NCBI GenBank assembly: GCA_040285745.1
Contig: JAUFOR010000006.1
Coordinates: forward strand, 310,001-374,000
DNA from: Barthelona sp. PCE
Lineage: Eukaryota; Metamonada: BaSk clade
Length of the DNA stretch: 64,000 nt
Direction: 5' to 3'
The stretch's first letter is position 1; the number at the start of each line of letters is the position of its first letter. Shown here piece by piece: positions 35,445 to 44,509 of this stretch. Below the pieces are notes generated by a model that did no database searches, was not told the DNA's origin, and saw only the letters and a program-made list of their open reading frames with translations. Position numbers and translations under genes: made by a program.

Positions 35445-37295
35445 ATGAGATTTGGGCATTTTTTCTTTGAAAAAATTGTGCATCAGGAGTACCCTAATTC
35501 AAGATTCTGTCTGATTACATCCGGAAGAAGAGAAACATTAGCATTTACAAAGGAATTAACATTATATAGTCATGAACATGTTTCTCATTGTGAGGGGTTT
35601 CGTTTTTTCTGTGTTTCGACAAGAGCAACAGCTATTGAAACATTGAAAAAGATGAGAATAATAAGATGCATGAAATCAGTGGAAGACCATAACAATTCAG
35701 TAGTTTTAGCTTCTGAAAAACATCCTCAGCGCTTCATATTCCACTCTTTTCCTTCCTTTGCACTTGAATTTGGTCCTATTGAGCTACTTTTTCCAACAAT
35801 GCTCGTTTCTGTTCTTAATAATCATGAATTCATATACCACCATCCTCTCCATAAAGAAACAATGATACGTGAGTACAGTCAAGATTATTCGTCATATGAA
35901 GAATTTGATGCAAAAGAACTATGCATGCTCGGTGAAGTGTTACTTCACAATCAAATGCCTTTATTGTTTTGTGGTGGAATCTGCTTTGCTGAAGGTGCTT
36001 TTTTCTTCGAGGGAGGCCGTGTTGTACCATATAAAGTATTGCATTCAGTGTTTCTAAACCAAAGTGGTTGCATTGCTTTGTGCGAAATTGATCACGAGGA
36101 AAAGTTATGTGCAATCATTAATTCCATTGTTTACCCATTGAATTCCACCGACGTGCCATTGTCATGGCCCAAAACCGCTTTTTTATTATCCTGTACTGAA
36201 AATTTTGATTCTTTTTGTATTGTGATTGAAGATTGCGTTTTCACTGAGTACGGTTTTGATGCAGGTATACCTAAACTCCAACGTTTATATGCTTTGCAGT
36301 TTCAAGTTGACTCTGGGTTTGAACACGACAATTTTTATTATACAAATCGAATTTTCTCAATTGAACATGATACACATTTCCGTACTTTTAAACCACTTCC
36401 CAATAATTCTTTTTGCATAAACATTGTTTTTTCCTTCAGTAGTTTGTTTAACACTTTTTTAGACAGAGATAACTGGATTTTCAAACATAATTCAACGTTT
36501 ACTTTATATTGTCGAAGGAAAAATGAAATACATACATTTTGCAATGTTTTAAACACTTTTTCAAAAAAACTTTCAGTCATAACATTGCCCAATAGCGAAG
36601 GTAAATTCAAAATTGGATACTTTAAAAGCTTTGGTGTTCTGAAAATATTAAACCTATGTCAAGGGGAAATATTAAATCAGGAAGAACTGCATGGAGTTCA
36701 TAAAACAATTCTTTCTCATCCGTTAAAGCACTTTGCATATGTAATGGACAACTATACACTCATTATCAATGGTAATGAAATGAGGTTTGACGATTCCTTT
36801 ATTGCAATGATTATTGATGATTTTTTGTTCGTGACGGAACGTAGATGCCAAACTCAGGTCTATAAAATCAATGATGATGAAATATCATTTTTTAAACAGT
36901 TGGACAAATCGTATGATATGTGCAAATATTGTCCTTATGTTGGTATTGAACATGGAAACGCCGTTTTGTTTGATGAAGATTTTAATGTTACACACAGTAT
37001 TGATATTAAAACGTTTGGATTCAAATGGGCGTGGATTGGACCACGACTATTGTATAGTCGAGGAAATTTACATAGGTTAGGGTTTGAAGAGGGTGCGATT
37101 CACAGTATTGAAGCTGTGGGAATTCGATACGACTCAACAAGTATTGCATCATGGAAATTCAACCATAATACAAACGTTATGGACATGTCGATAACTAGAT
37201 TCAATGAATGTGGCATTTTTCAGGAGCAGGAATCTTTTGATATTTTTGATTTTACATCAAACGCGCAGATATTCAATTACCCAACTGTGTATTGA
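35445..37295 (+). CDS. Family P protein D (beta-rich, propeller-like, unknown)
   Basis: A 616-residue protein starting MRFGHFFFEK, with an aromatic-rich, strand-turn-strand composition throughout and many Cys residues. It has no signal peptide or TM. The C-terminal KWAWIGPRLLYSRGNLHRLG segment resembles protein C. Its last 19 bases overlap the end of ALG9 on the opposite strand, so the two mRNAs must overlap at the 3' end. No function is proposed. Confidence 0.75.
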   Translation: MRFGHFFFEKIVHQEYPNSRFCLITSGRRETLAFTKELTLYSHEHVSHCEGFRFFCVSTRATAIETLKKMRIIRCMKSVEDHNNSVVLASEKHPQRFIFHSFPSFALEFGPIELLFPTMLVSVLNNHEFIYHHPLHKETMIREYSQDYSSYEEFDAKELCMLGEVLLHNQMPLLFCGGICFAEGAFFFEGGRVVPYKVLHSVFLNQSGCIALCEIDHEEKLCAIINSIVYPLNSTDVPLSWPKTAFLLSCTENFDSFCIVIEDCVFTEYGFDAGIPKLQRLYALQFQVDSGFEHDNFYYTNRIFSIEHDTHFRTFKPLPNNSFCINIVFSFSSLFNTFLDRDNWIFKHNSTFTLYCRRKNEIHTFCNVLNTFSKKLSVITLPNSEGKFKIGYFKSFGVLKILNLCQGEILNQEELHGVHKTILSHPLKHFAYVMDNYTLIINGNEMRFDDSFIAMIIDDFLFVTERRCQTQVYKINDDEISFFKQLDKSYDMCKYCPYVGIEHGNAVLFDEDFNVTHSIDIKTFGFKWAWIGPRLLYSRGNLHRLGFEEGAIHSIEAVGIRYDSTSIASWKFNHNTNVMDMSITRFNECGIFQEQESFDIFDFTSNAQIFNYPTVY

Positions 37296-38974
37296 GGTTT
37301 AATCAGTTCTTCATTAACAAGTGCGAAATATGGGATACGGAATGCCTTACGTCCCGGGAACCATAATACGCGGTGAATTAGTGGTGTTTTCTCCAAAGAG
37401 ACACCCCAATGAATTTTAACAAGCCTGTATTGCTTACCAATCTCATCAATTAAGCTGTTCTCGGATTGATCAGGTACTTCGCTCTCAACTATGAAGTGGC
37501 AGTGTTCTATAGAAGTTATCCTCGTTGGTTCGAAAAGGTTTTCATCGTTCATGTGTTTAGGGATTGTAGAAGTGATGTCTTTCACCGTCTCTCCATCAGG
37601 GAAATATGCAGGAAGAAGGCCATCGAACCCGCTTTCGATCCAACGTAAGCGAACTGGAATGCCTTTGTATTCAGAAGGGAGTGCAAAGTGCGTTGGGAAT
37701 CTGTACCATTCCTTGCCAGTGCAGACGTTGATGCTGCCGTCTGGTGTGGGTAGGTACTCGTGAAGAGTCATCTCTCGACGTACGGCACCGTAAGCGCTGT
37801 TAATAGCGCTATGGTTATCATAAATAGCGAGCCATCTCGACAAAAAGAAGATCAGCGCTATAATAAACACAAATCGAACACCCCAAATGATAACTTGCTT
37901 AAAGAAGCCAATCACAACTGTCACGTATGTGAGGCCAAATGCAGCAATCAAAGAAAAAAGTCCGAGAGTTGGATACATGAACCTCTCTTCTTTGTGTGGC
38001 TGCAACATCATGAACAGAAACCAAACAGCAGCAGATGCGGCGATTGCGACAATTGATAACTTTCCTTCGAGCTTACGGCGCTGAAGAACAAAGACAAGAA
38101 GCATAAAGATACCTAAAAGAAGCAGAACAGCGATAGGTCCCAGGTTCAATGCCAGGTTCTTGATATAGTAGGACATAGGTTCTATTCCATATAACTCTGG
38201 ACCCTTCCCCTCACTGAGCACGTTGTATAGAACAATATTAAGAGGTGCAAGAACACCACGCTTAAAGTACGTGCTGTCAACCATGATGAGGACCATAGAC
38301 AGTGATATGGTACTTACAATAGTCACTAATGTGAAACGAATGAGAAGCCAAAATGACTTATGCTTGTATGCGATTGGTAAAATGGTCAAACACATCGGGA
38401 CAAATACAAGTCCGCTGAATGGCCAGCCCATGATCACGGAAAGGGAGGTGAGGAAAGGAACGACTAAGGGTTGATCGGTCAACAATCCTGTAGCAGCCAA
38501 CGTTACGCAATACATTGCAAACGACGAAGGGAGGAAGCTAATGGCTGCACGGTGCTGTAACGGGTTGACTAGGATCAGGAAGAAAAGATTTCTGGCGAAA
38601 CTATAAGATTTTGTACCTTTCTCCACAGCTCGACACAAAAGAACATCGCATATACTAGAAACAATGGCTAATGTGATCTGAACAGACTGAAAGACGGCCA
38701 TCTTGTTGTTAAAAATGGTTTTGGCCAGAAAAGCCAATGGTGTGTGGAGTAGTAAATAAAAGTATGAACGCAGCCCGTATTCCGGAGAGTATTCCCATGT
38801 TTGAAGACCATACTTGTACAGTAAGAGATGGAGAGGTTCATAGTAATTCATAGATTCATCGCAATCATCAATAACATAATAGAAACATAAAATAACACGA
38901 AGTAAAAACAAAAAGAAGAACGACACAATGGTATTGAACCAGTACTTGGGTGCTTCTTTGTTGTCCTCTGTCAT
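37277..38974 (-). CDS. ALG9: ALG9-type alpha-1,2-mannosyltransferase (GT22)
   Basis: The start is ATG 38974 (MTEDNKEAPK), giving 565 residues. The codon before it is TTG. The lumenal-loop signature is very clear: DDCDESMNYYEPLH near residue 40 followed by TWEYSPEYGLRSY, which is the ALG9 rather than the ALG12 or PIG-B pattern. PHKEERFMYP, also diagnostic for GT22, occurs near residue 330. About ten hydrophobic helices lie between. ALG9 adds lumenal alpha-1,2-mannoses to the dolichol-linked N-glycan precursor in the ER, so this organism probably builds a precursor larger than Man5. The start follows an A-run on plus (T-run on the coding strand). Confidence 0.92.
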   Translation of the reverse strand: MTEDNKEAPKYWFNTIVSFFFLFLLRVILCFYYVIDDCDESMNYYEPLHLLLYKYGLQTWEYSPEYGLRSYFYLLLHTPLAFLAKTIFNNKMAVFQSVQITLAIVSSICDVLLCRAVEKGTKSYSFARNLFFLILVNPLQHRAAISFLPSSFAMYCVTLAATGLLTDQPLVVPFLTSLSVIMGWPFSGLVFVPMCLTILPIAYKHKSFWLLIRFTLVTIVSTISLSMVLIMVDSTYFKRGVLAPLNIVLYNVLSEGKGPELYGIEPMSYYIKNLALNLGPIAVLLLLGIFMLLVFVLQRRKLEGKLSIVAIAASAAVWFLFMMLQPHKEERFMYPTLGLFSLIAAFGLTYVTVVIGFFKQVIIWGVRFVFIIALIFFLSRWLAIYDNHSAINSAYGAVRREMTLHEYLPTPDGSINVCTGKEWYRFPTHFALPSEYKGIPVRLRWIESGFDGLLPAYFPDGETVKDITSTIPKHMNDENLFEPTRITSIEHCHFIVESEVPDQSENSLIDEIGKQYRLVKIHWGVSLEKTPLIHRVLWFPGRKAFRIPYFALVNEELIKPQYTVG

Positions 38975-39280
38975 CAAAAAAAAAAAGCAGAGAGAATGAG
39001 ATGAAAAATGTATAGCACATACCGCTCTTAGTTTAGTGGTTACTCAGCAGTGCTCCAGGAATAATGAGCTAAATATATCCTCCGCGTATTAAATATACAT
39101 CAATACACAAAGTATATGAGCAAAAAGAAAAATGCAATGAATTGGTTTTATCGACATTGAAAAACTTTTAAGGTTTTAAACTTTTCAGAAACACGACATC
39201 CACGCTTGCTATGGGAATCTGACCAGCTAAAAACAAGGATAATGTTTTCCCAATAACATCCCATTTCACTAGCATCAGAA
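38975..39280. other. 306-bp spacer between divergent ALG9 and RPT1
   Basis: This head-to-head spacer holds no ORF or repeat that I can support. It includes TAGTTTAGTGGTTA (39029-39042), which resembles a tRNA A-box, but no B-box follows, so I do not call a tRNA. Immediately upstream of RPT1 is CATTTCACTAGCATCAGAA. Confidence 0.45.
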
Positions 39281-40651
39281 ATGAGTTCTGACAAAGAAAA
39301 GGGCAACAAACCCGAGAATGAAGCTTTAGACGACGAAGATATCGCTTTATTTACTAAATTCGTATGTTTTTATACAGTTGGACCCTCACCTTTCAACAAT
39401 GTTGAATATAGCGTTTTCCTGTACAAAAAGAGAACACGACCAACTAACACCTAGTCGCGTGCGGCATATGCAGATGAAATCAAGGATCTTAGCAAAGAGC
39501 TAAGTGCTTTACATGAACAGATTAATAGTGTGTCGGGAGTCGTTGAAACAGACACAGGGCTTGGGCCTCCATCCACGTGGAACCTACAGCGCGACAAGAA
39601 GATTCTAGGGAGCGCTGCACCACTATTGGTAGGTCGAGTTTCAAAGCATCTTGAGCCAGAGGATCCTAAGGACGAACACAAGTATATCCTCCACCTTCTA
39701 CACTCAAAATTTGTTGTAGGTCTCAGTAAGGGTGTTTCAGAAATCGATATTCACGAACAAATGAGAGTTGGTGTTGAGAGACAGAACTTTGCAATCAAAC
39801 TACCCCTCCCACCCGTCATAGACCCTCTTGCATCAACTATGCAGGTGGAAGAACGACCTGACATCACCTATCTTGATGTGGGTGGTTGTTCAGAACAAAT
39901 TGAACAAGTACGGGAGGTCGTAGAGGCATCTATCAAGCACCCTGAACGGTTTGCCAATCTGGGCATTGACCCCCCCAAGGGTGTTCTCTTTTATGGTCCT
40001 CCCGGTACAGGAAAGACCCTGCTTGCTAGGGCTGTCGCTAATGCCAGTGATGCAACATTCATCCGTGTTATTGGATCGCAGCTTGTGCAGCGTTACATTG
40101 GCCAGGGTGCGCGTCTTGTGAGAGAGATCTTCAAACTTGCACGTTCCAAACCCGCAGCCGTAGTTTTCTTCGATGAAGTTGATGCGTTCGGTACTACCCG
40201 CTTCAGCCAATCTGATTCAAGCGACAACGAAGTCCAGCGCACAATGATGGAGCTCCTAAACCAATTAGATGGTTTCGATCCGCGTGGTAACGTAAAAATC
40301 TTGATGGCTACAAACAGACCCGATACTTTAGACCCTGCGTTGACAAGGCCTGGTCGTCTTGACAGAAAGATTGAGTTTGGCCTGCCGGATTTGGAAGGAA
40401 GAACTCACATCTTCAGAATTCATACTGCCACTATGTCGGTGGAGAAGGGGGTCCGTTTTGATTTACTAGCTAGGCTTTGTGCAACTGCGACAGGCGCAGA
40501 CATCAAGTCTGTATGTACAGAAGCAGGTATGTTTGCCATCCGTGACCGTAGGAAGATTATTAAAGAGGAGGATTTCATAGCTGCCATTAACAAGGTTTTA
40601 AAGGAACAGGCACGCTTCTCAGCAACAGCGAAATACCTTATGCATCAATAA
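39281..40651 (+). CDS. RPT1: 26S proteasome regulatory ATPase Rpt1 (PSMC2), one intron
   Basis: Exons 39281-39361 and 39455-40651, phase 0, total 425 residues (human Rpt1 433). The N-terminus is acidic, then coiled coil (about 30-55) and OB fold. Walker A GPPGTGKT is at 208-215, Walker B FFDEVD ends at D270, and sensor [10 protein letters not shown] and the arginine-finger region RPGRLDRK are intact. [10 protein letters not shown] and [11 protein letters not shown] match Rpt1 rather than other Rpt subunits. Exon 1 encodes only 27 residues ([10 protein letters not shown]...). Rpt1 belongs to the ring that unfolds ubiquitinated substrates. Its stop is one base from the stop of the convergent TTL gene. 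Confidence 0.95.
39362..39454 (+). other. Spliceosomal intron (93 nt) in RPT1
   Basis: Starts GTATGTTTTT and ends CCAACTAACACCTAG. The CTAAC branch element lies six bases from the AG, the same layout as in the 20S alpha intron. Splicing joins TTC to TCG in phase 0, and the protein then runs without a break into the Rpt1 coiled coil. Confidence 0.93.
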
Positions 40652-40652
40652 A

Positions 40653-41774
40653 TCAGCGCTGTGTTGTTGGAGACGTTGCAATACATGTAAAGTTTGGTGT
40701 CTCCTTCGGTATCTCCACCCCGTACATTTCGGGTGGAAACATAACATCCATTGATGCGCGCAAGACATGCTCGGCAAAGTCTGGAAGGATGTCCTTGATG
40801 GAATCCGCCTTGGCTGCTAACAATGGGTTAGTGTTGATCTCAATAAGTTTAACGCTCATATCATTCGTTACCATAAAGTCGAAACCAAACAACTCGAATA
40901 CATTGGGCAGCTTCTCCTTGTTGATCAACTTGCTGCCCATCCTGAACACCGTTTTGATGATACTGCATACCTGTGAGTGAACTTTATCAAAATTCTCCTG
41001 ACCAATGAACTCATGAAACCTGGAGTACATTAGTGTGTTTCCCTCAAATACTTGGCCAAACTCCTCCAAGTGCTGTTGAAAACAGTGGTTTGTGAGGTGC
41101 ACTGCCGGGTCAAGTGAATTGTCATCGTACGGAAGACTACTCATACGCAGATATCCTTCATTATACAAAAAAACTTTGAACTCACCGTAATCGGTACAGA
41201 TGACCCATAAACGAATGTCAAACTTGTGCGATTGTATCAGTAATGCGTCTGATATGTACTCTTGGACGATCCAGTTTGGTGCTGTGTCAAGGCTGCTGAG
41301 AACCTCTGAAACAGAGTTGTGAACTGTTATTCCTTTCCCACAATTGCTACGACAAGGCTTCACAATCCACTTGGTTGACTCGGGGGCATTGTTTGCAAAA
41401 TCCTGAAACTCTGTCACTCCTTGACTGCGTTTGCCTGTAAAATGAAATGTTTTTGGAATAAAGCTCAATGGGCGGTTAGACATTCGCCCAAAACGTCTAA
41501 GATGTTGGAACAGACGGTCCTTTGTGCATATTTCCCTGAAAGAAGAAAAATGATTTATGGTTTGACGTTGATTATTCCTGGGAAAGTACTTCTTGACACC
41601 TACAGGTGTCCAAAGCCAGTTATAAAACCCCTCCCGTTCAACTTCTTCCCAATTTGAAGCCCTATCTGAAGAAAGAATTGCTTGCCTAAATAAATCACTG
41701 TTGTTTCTCACTCCTACAGCAAATTTAAACTTTCGGCTCGGGTTTACACGCTGAAGCGAACCAACACGACGCAT
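40653..41774 (-). CDS. Tubulin-tyrosine-ligase-like (TTL) ATP-grasp enzyme
   Basis: The start is ATG 41774 (MRRVGSLQRV), giving 373 residues. The upstream extension lies within seven bases of the neighbour's stop. TTL-domain motifs are NHF, WIVKPC...GKGI, IVQEYI, LLIQSHKFDIRLWV, VHLTNHCFQQH, FELFGFDFMV and the metal-binding IEINTNPLL. It is short, with little beyond the TTL fold, so the modification (tyrosination, glutamylation, glycylation) cannot be set. TTL/TTLL12-like or short TTLL are options. It probably acts on tubulin of the flagellum. Convergent with RPT1. Confidence 0.87.
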   Translation of the reverse strand: MRRVGSLQRVNPSRKFKFAVGVRNNSDLFRQAILSSDRASNWEEVEREGFYNWLWTPVGVKKYFPRNNQRQTINHFSSFREICTKDRLFQHLRRFGRMSNRPLSFIPKTFHFTGKRSQGVTEFQDFANNAPESTKWIVKPCRSNCGKGITVHNSVSEVLSSLDTAPNWIVQEYISDALLIQSHKFDIRLWVICTDYGEFKVFLYNEGYLRMSSLPYDDNSLDPAVHLTNHCFQQHLEEFGQVFEGNTLMYSRFHEFIGQENFDKVHSQVCSIIKTVFRMGSKLINKEKLPNVFELFGFDFMVTNDMSVKLIEINTNPLLAAKADSIKDILPDFAEHVLRASMDVMFPPEMYGVEIPKETPNFTCIATSPTTQR

Positions 41775-41813
41775 TAACCTGTGTAAAAGGATAAAATAAC
41801 AAAACAAGCTTTA

Positions 41814-44249
41814 CTAGGCGAATAATTCAGAGAATTCGCGATATGCAGATTTAGTTCTTGTGTCCTCCTTCTTGATCTTCTTGAAAGAAACCACACTGCA
41901 CATTCTGTTGTAAACAAGATTGGCATTTATAGTCTGCTCAATGTTTTCCTTAGAAGTACTGTAGACGATTGCTCTTGACTGTGACAGTAACAAACACTTA
42001 ACAATTCTGTCCTCCAACTGACCCTTGAGAGTCTCAATAATCTCTGCCTCATCAACGTCTTCTTTGCTCTCGACAAAAGCCAACGAGTAATTGTGTGCCA
42101 TCGGCTTGACGTGTTGACTGCTGTACTCCTCAGGCAACTCGAAGAGGAGATCAACGTTCTCTGTTACCTCAAGACCGAAATCCATAAGTCTGACTGTTGC
42201 ATCATCAACATCAACACCCTCAACAGTGGCACGACATAGACCGTGGCGGTAGTGATCAATGATGACTTCCTCACCAATAACAACACCCTCAACGCTAATT
42301 GGATCAATGGTTCCGATAGAAATAAGGAAATCCTTTTGCTCACCAGTTAGCTCGCCATAATGAGCATAAAATGTGCTCTCTGAAGAAATATACGTTACTG
42401 AAAGCTCAACAGGCTCTGTAGGAATAACAGCCTCCTCTGTAGGCTCGTAGTGCTCCCAGATACCTTGCTTAAGTTCCTTGAGCTCGTTCTGACGATCAAA
42501 GAGATGTTGAGTATCAGCGCTAGGTGCCATAACAAGTTCGGCAAGAGACATCTCCATCATCTCGACTAGAACGTTATTGCCGTTAAACCACATATTACCG
42601 TAGAAACAACCGCGCGCATCCATCTCATCAATTGTGATCTGGACACCGTCGCGCTGAAGCAAGTACTTATCAATAATATTAAGGTGCTCGGATGTGGGGT
42701 CTCCGGGGAAACGACCGCCGACAAGACCAAAGGTAATTAGACAATCAAGCGAAGGAATCATGACGCGGAAACGTGTTGAGTTGTATGTACGATCAACAAT
42801 TGCTTCAATACGACCAGCCTTTTGAAGCCTGTCCTTATGGGACTGTTGCTGGATGTTTGCGTTCTTTGTGGTGAGGTCTGTGTAACGATAATGAGGGCGA
42901 TCCATTTCGTTCATGTGAACTCCGCGCACCTCGCGCTTGGCTTCCTGTTCAGCAATGTGCAACTCATCAAAGCAAGCAGTACGGGCCACGTGAGCCTTAC
43001 CGCGGATGACAAAGGCGTAACCCAATCTCACCATCTCTACGGCGGGGTTGCGATTCTTGTACAAAACGTAACCGTGATACATAGAAGGTCCTTCCTCCCT
43101 CTGGGACTCCCACTCAACAACAACGTCGACTGTCTTTCCGATCAGCTCCTTCCTCATGAATTCCTTTGCCTCCCATGACATGGCTTCACCCTTGAATGTA
43201 CGTGTACGGATTCGGGGAGCGCGGATGTTGGCGAAGTTGATACGCATGCGTGTGGGCGTTTCAGCATCAACAGGCTCAACAAAGATGATACCACCCGAAG
43301 CGATCTCGCGAACAACAGCTTTGAAATGTCTGGCATCGTTCTCAACGAACTCCTTACCAATCCAAAGACCAGCTTGCTTCTTACGTGCCTGTGTTTCGGC
43401 GGCACGAAGCGATTTAGACATGTTGGGGATGAAAGGCAGAGACCAATCAGCTACAACAGCATATCCTCGCTCAAGCAGAAGAGCTTGGAAATCGTTGGTG
43501 TTTCTCTTTAAGTAACCAAAGACACGCTCTTTCTGTTCCTCAATGTGGTTGAAAGTGATGGTAACTCCCTCACGCTGAAGGAGTAAATCGTTAGTGAGAG
43601 CAAAAGAACGTTGATTTAGTTCCTCATGTGTTCTCTTATCAGCAAGACGGACACCGCTCAAGTTCACAGCAATCTGGACGAGATGCAGGTTGGTCTTGCG
43701 AGGATCACGAACAAGAATGCGCATGAAAGAAGCGGAAATAACGTGTTCAACAACACACTTACATGGGGAATCCTCATAAGCGTTGATGACACCCATGACG
43801 TCGACGAACTCTGGGTCGAAGTCAATGGTGGTGTTGTCTTCTCCTGACCAGATTCCAACACCTTGTGCTTTAGCCTGCTGTTGTGCAGAGACTAAGGATT
43901 GGTAGGTTGGTGAGACAGTATCTCCAACGCGGTTCTTGATGGTACGCAGCTGTGCGAAACCAGCAGAAAGAAGACGCTGAGCAAGCAGAACATCACCAGG
44001 TAAGTAAACATCTGCAAAGATGCGGCCATTCTCAGAACGCTCACGCACTACGTACTTGATCGTTGAACCGACCAGCTTTGAACGAACAAGTTCACGAGCA
44101 GCGAATCCAAATGGCTCACCCTCCCTCATACGATGGGGAGGTTTAGGCACTTGAATGTGCGTTGTAGTAAGTGTTATCTCATTGTTCGTCTTCTTATCAA
44201 CAACAACAAAAGTATCAGCAGAAGTAACGCGCTTAACGGTAGCAAACAT
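41814..44249 (-). CDS. SND1: Tudor-SN / SND1 (staphylococcal-nuclease repeats and Tudor domain)
   Basis: The start is ATG 44249 (MFATVKRVTSAD), giving 811 residues. The 46 codons upstream in frame are hydrophobic leader sequence unlike the family. Successive SN-type OB folds are visible, each with features such as RIFADVYLPG, ARDVG-like turns and KQAGLWIG, about four in all. A Tudor domain lies around 645-705 (EEVIIDHYRHGLCRA...VRLMDFG). A partial SN segment ends the protein. The family binds RNA and methylated proteins and acts in splicing, RNA decay and stress granules. Some members cleave edited RNA. No signal or TM belongs to the mature protein. Confidence 0.92.
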   Translation of the reverse strand: MFATVKRVTSADTFVVVDKKTNNEITLTTTHIQVPKPPHRMREGEPFGFAARELVRSKLVGSTIKYVVRERSENGRIFADVYLPGDVLLAQRLLSAGFAQLRTIKNRVGDTVSPTYQSLVSAQQQAKAQGVGIWSGEDNTTIDFDPEFVDVMGVINAYEDSPCKCVVEHVISASFMRILVRDPRKTNLHLVQIAVNLSGVRLADKRTHEELNQRSFALTNDLLLQREGVTITFNHIEEQKERVFGYLKRNTNDFQALLLERGYAVVADWSLPFIPNMSKSLRAAETQARKKQAGLWIGKEFVENDARHFKAVVREIASGGIIFVEPVDAETPTRMRINFANIRAPRIRTRTFKGEAMSWEAKEFMRKELIGKTVDVVVEWESQREEGPSMYHGYVLYKNRNPAVEMVRLGYAFVIRGKAHVARTACFDELHIAEQEAKREVRGVHMNEMDRPHYRYTDLTTKNANIQQQSHKDRLQKAGRIEAIVDRTYNSTRFRVMIPSLDCLITFGLVGGRFPGDPTSEHLNIIDKYLLQRDGVQITIDEMDARGCFYGNMWFNGNNVLVEMMEMSLAELVMAPSADTQHLFDRQNELKELKQGIWEHYEPTEEAVIPTEPVELSVTYISSESTFYAHYGELTGEQKDFLISIGTIDPISVEGVVIGEEVIIDHYRHGLCRATVEGVDVDDATVRLMDFGLEVTENVDLLFELPEEYSSQHVKPMAHNYSLAFVESKEDVDEAEIIETLKGQLEDRIVKCLLLSQSRAIVYSTSKENIEQTINANLVYNRMCSVVSFKKIKKEDTRTKSAYREFSELFA

Positions 44250-44509
44250 GGACCAGAAAAAAGTAAGAAAAAAAATTGCAAGGAAGACGTACTCTAGGGC
44301 CCATATGAAGTGGTTAAGTAATATATAAAAGTTCATAACAAGCCATACAAAAGAGAAAATTCTACATTGTAGTTTACACTTCTTCAATGCTCATTTATTA
44401 CATAGCTTTAACTTTTTGAGGAGCTAAAAGATGAATTAAACCCCCCTGAGGACAATTCCTATCCTTAAAACAAAAAGCAAGATCGAAAAAAATACATTGA
44501 TTTATTGTA

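Noticed and set aside
39029-39042. tRNA A-box-like sequence TAGTTTAGTGGTTA upstream of RPT1
   Set aside because: No GGTTCRA B-box or acceptor-stem pairing follows within tRNA distance.
44250-44387. Hydrophobic N-terminal extension of Tudor-SN
   Set aside because: It does not fit a cytosolic/nuclear RNA-binding protein, and the family starts near MFATVKRV.
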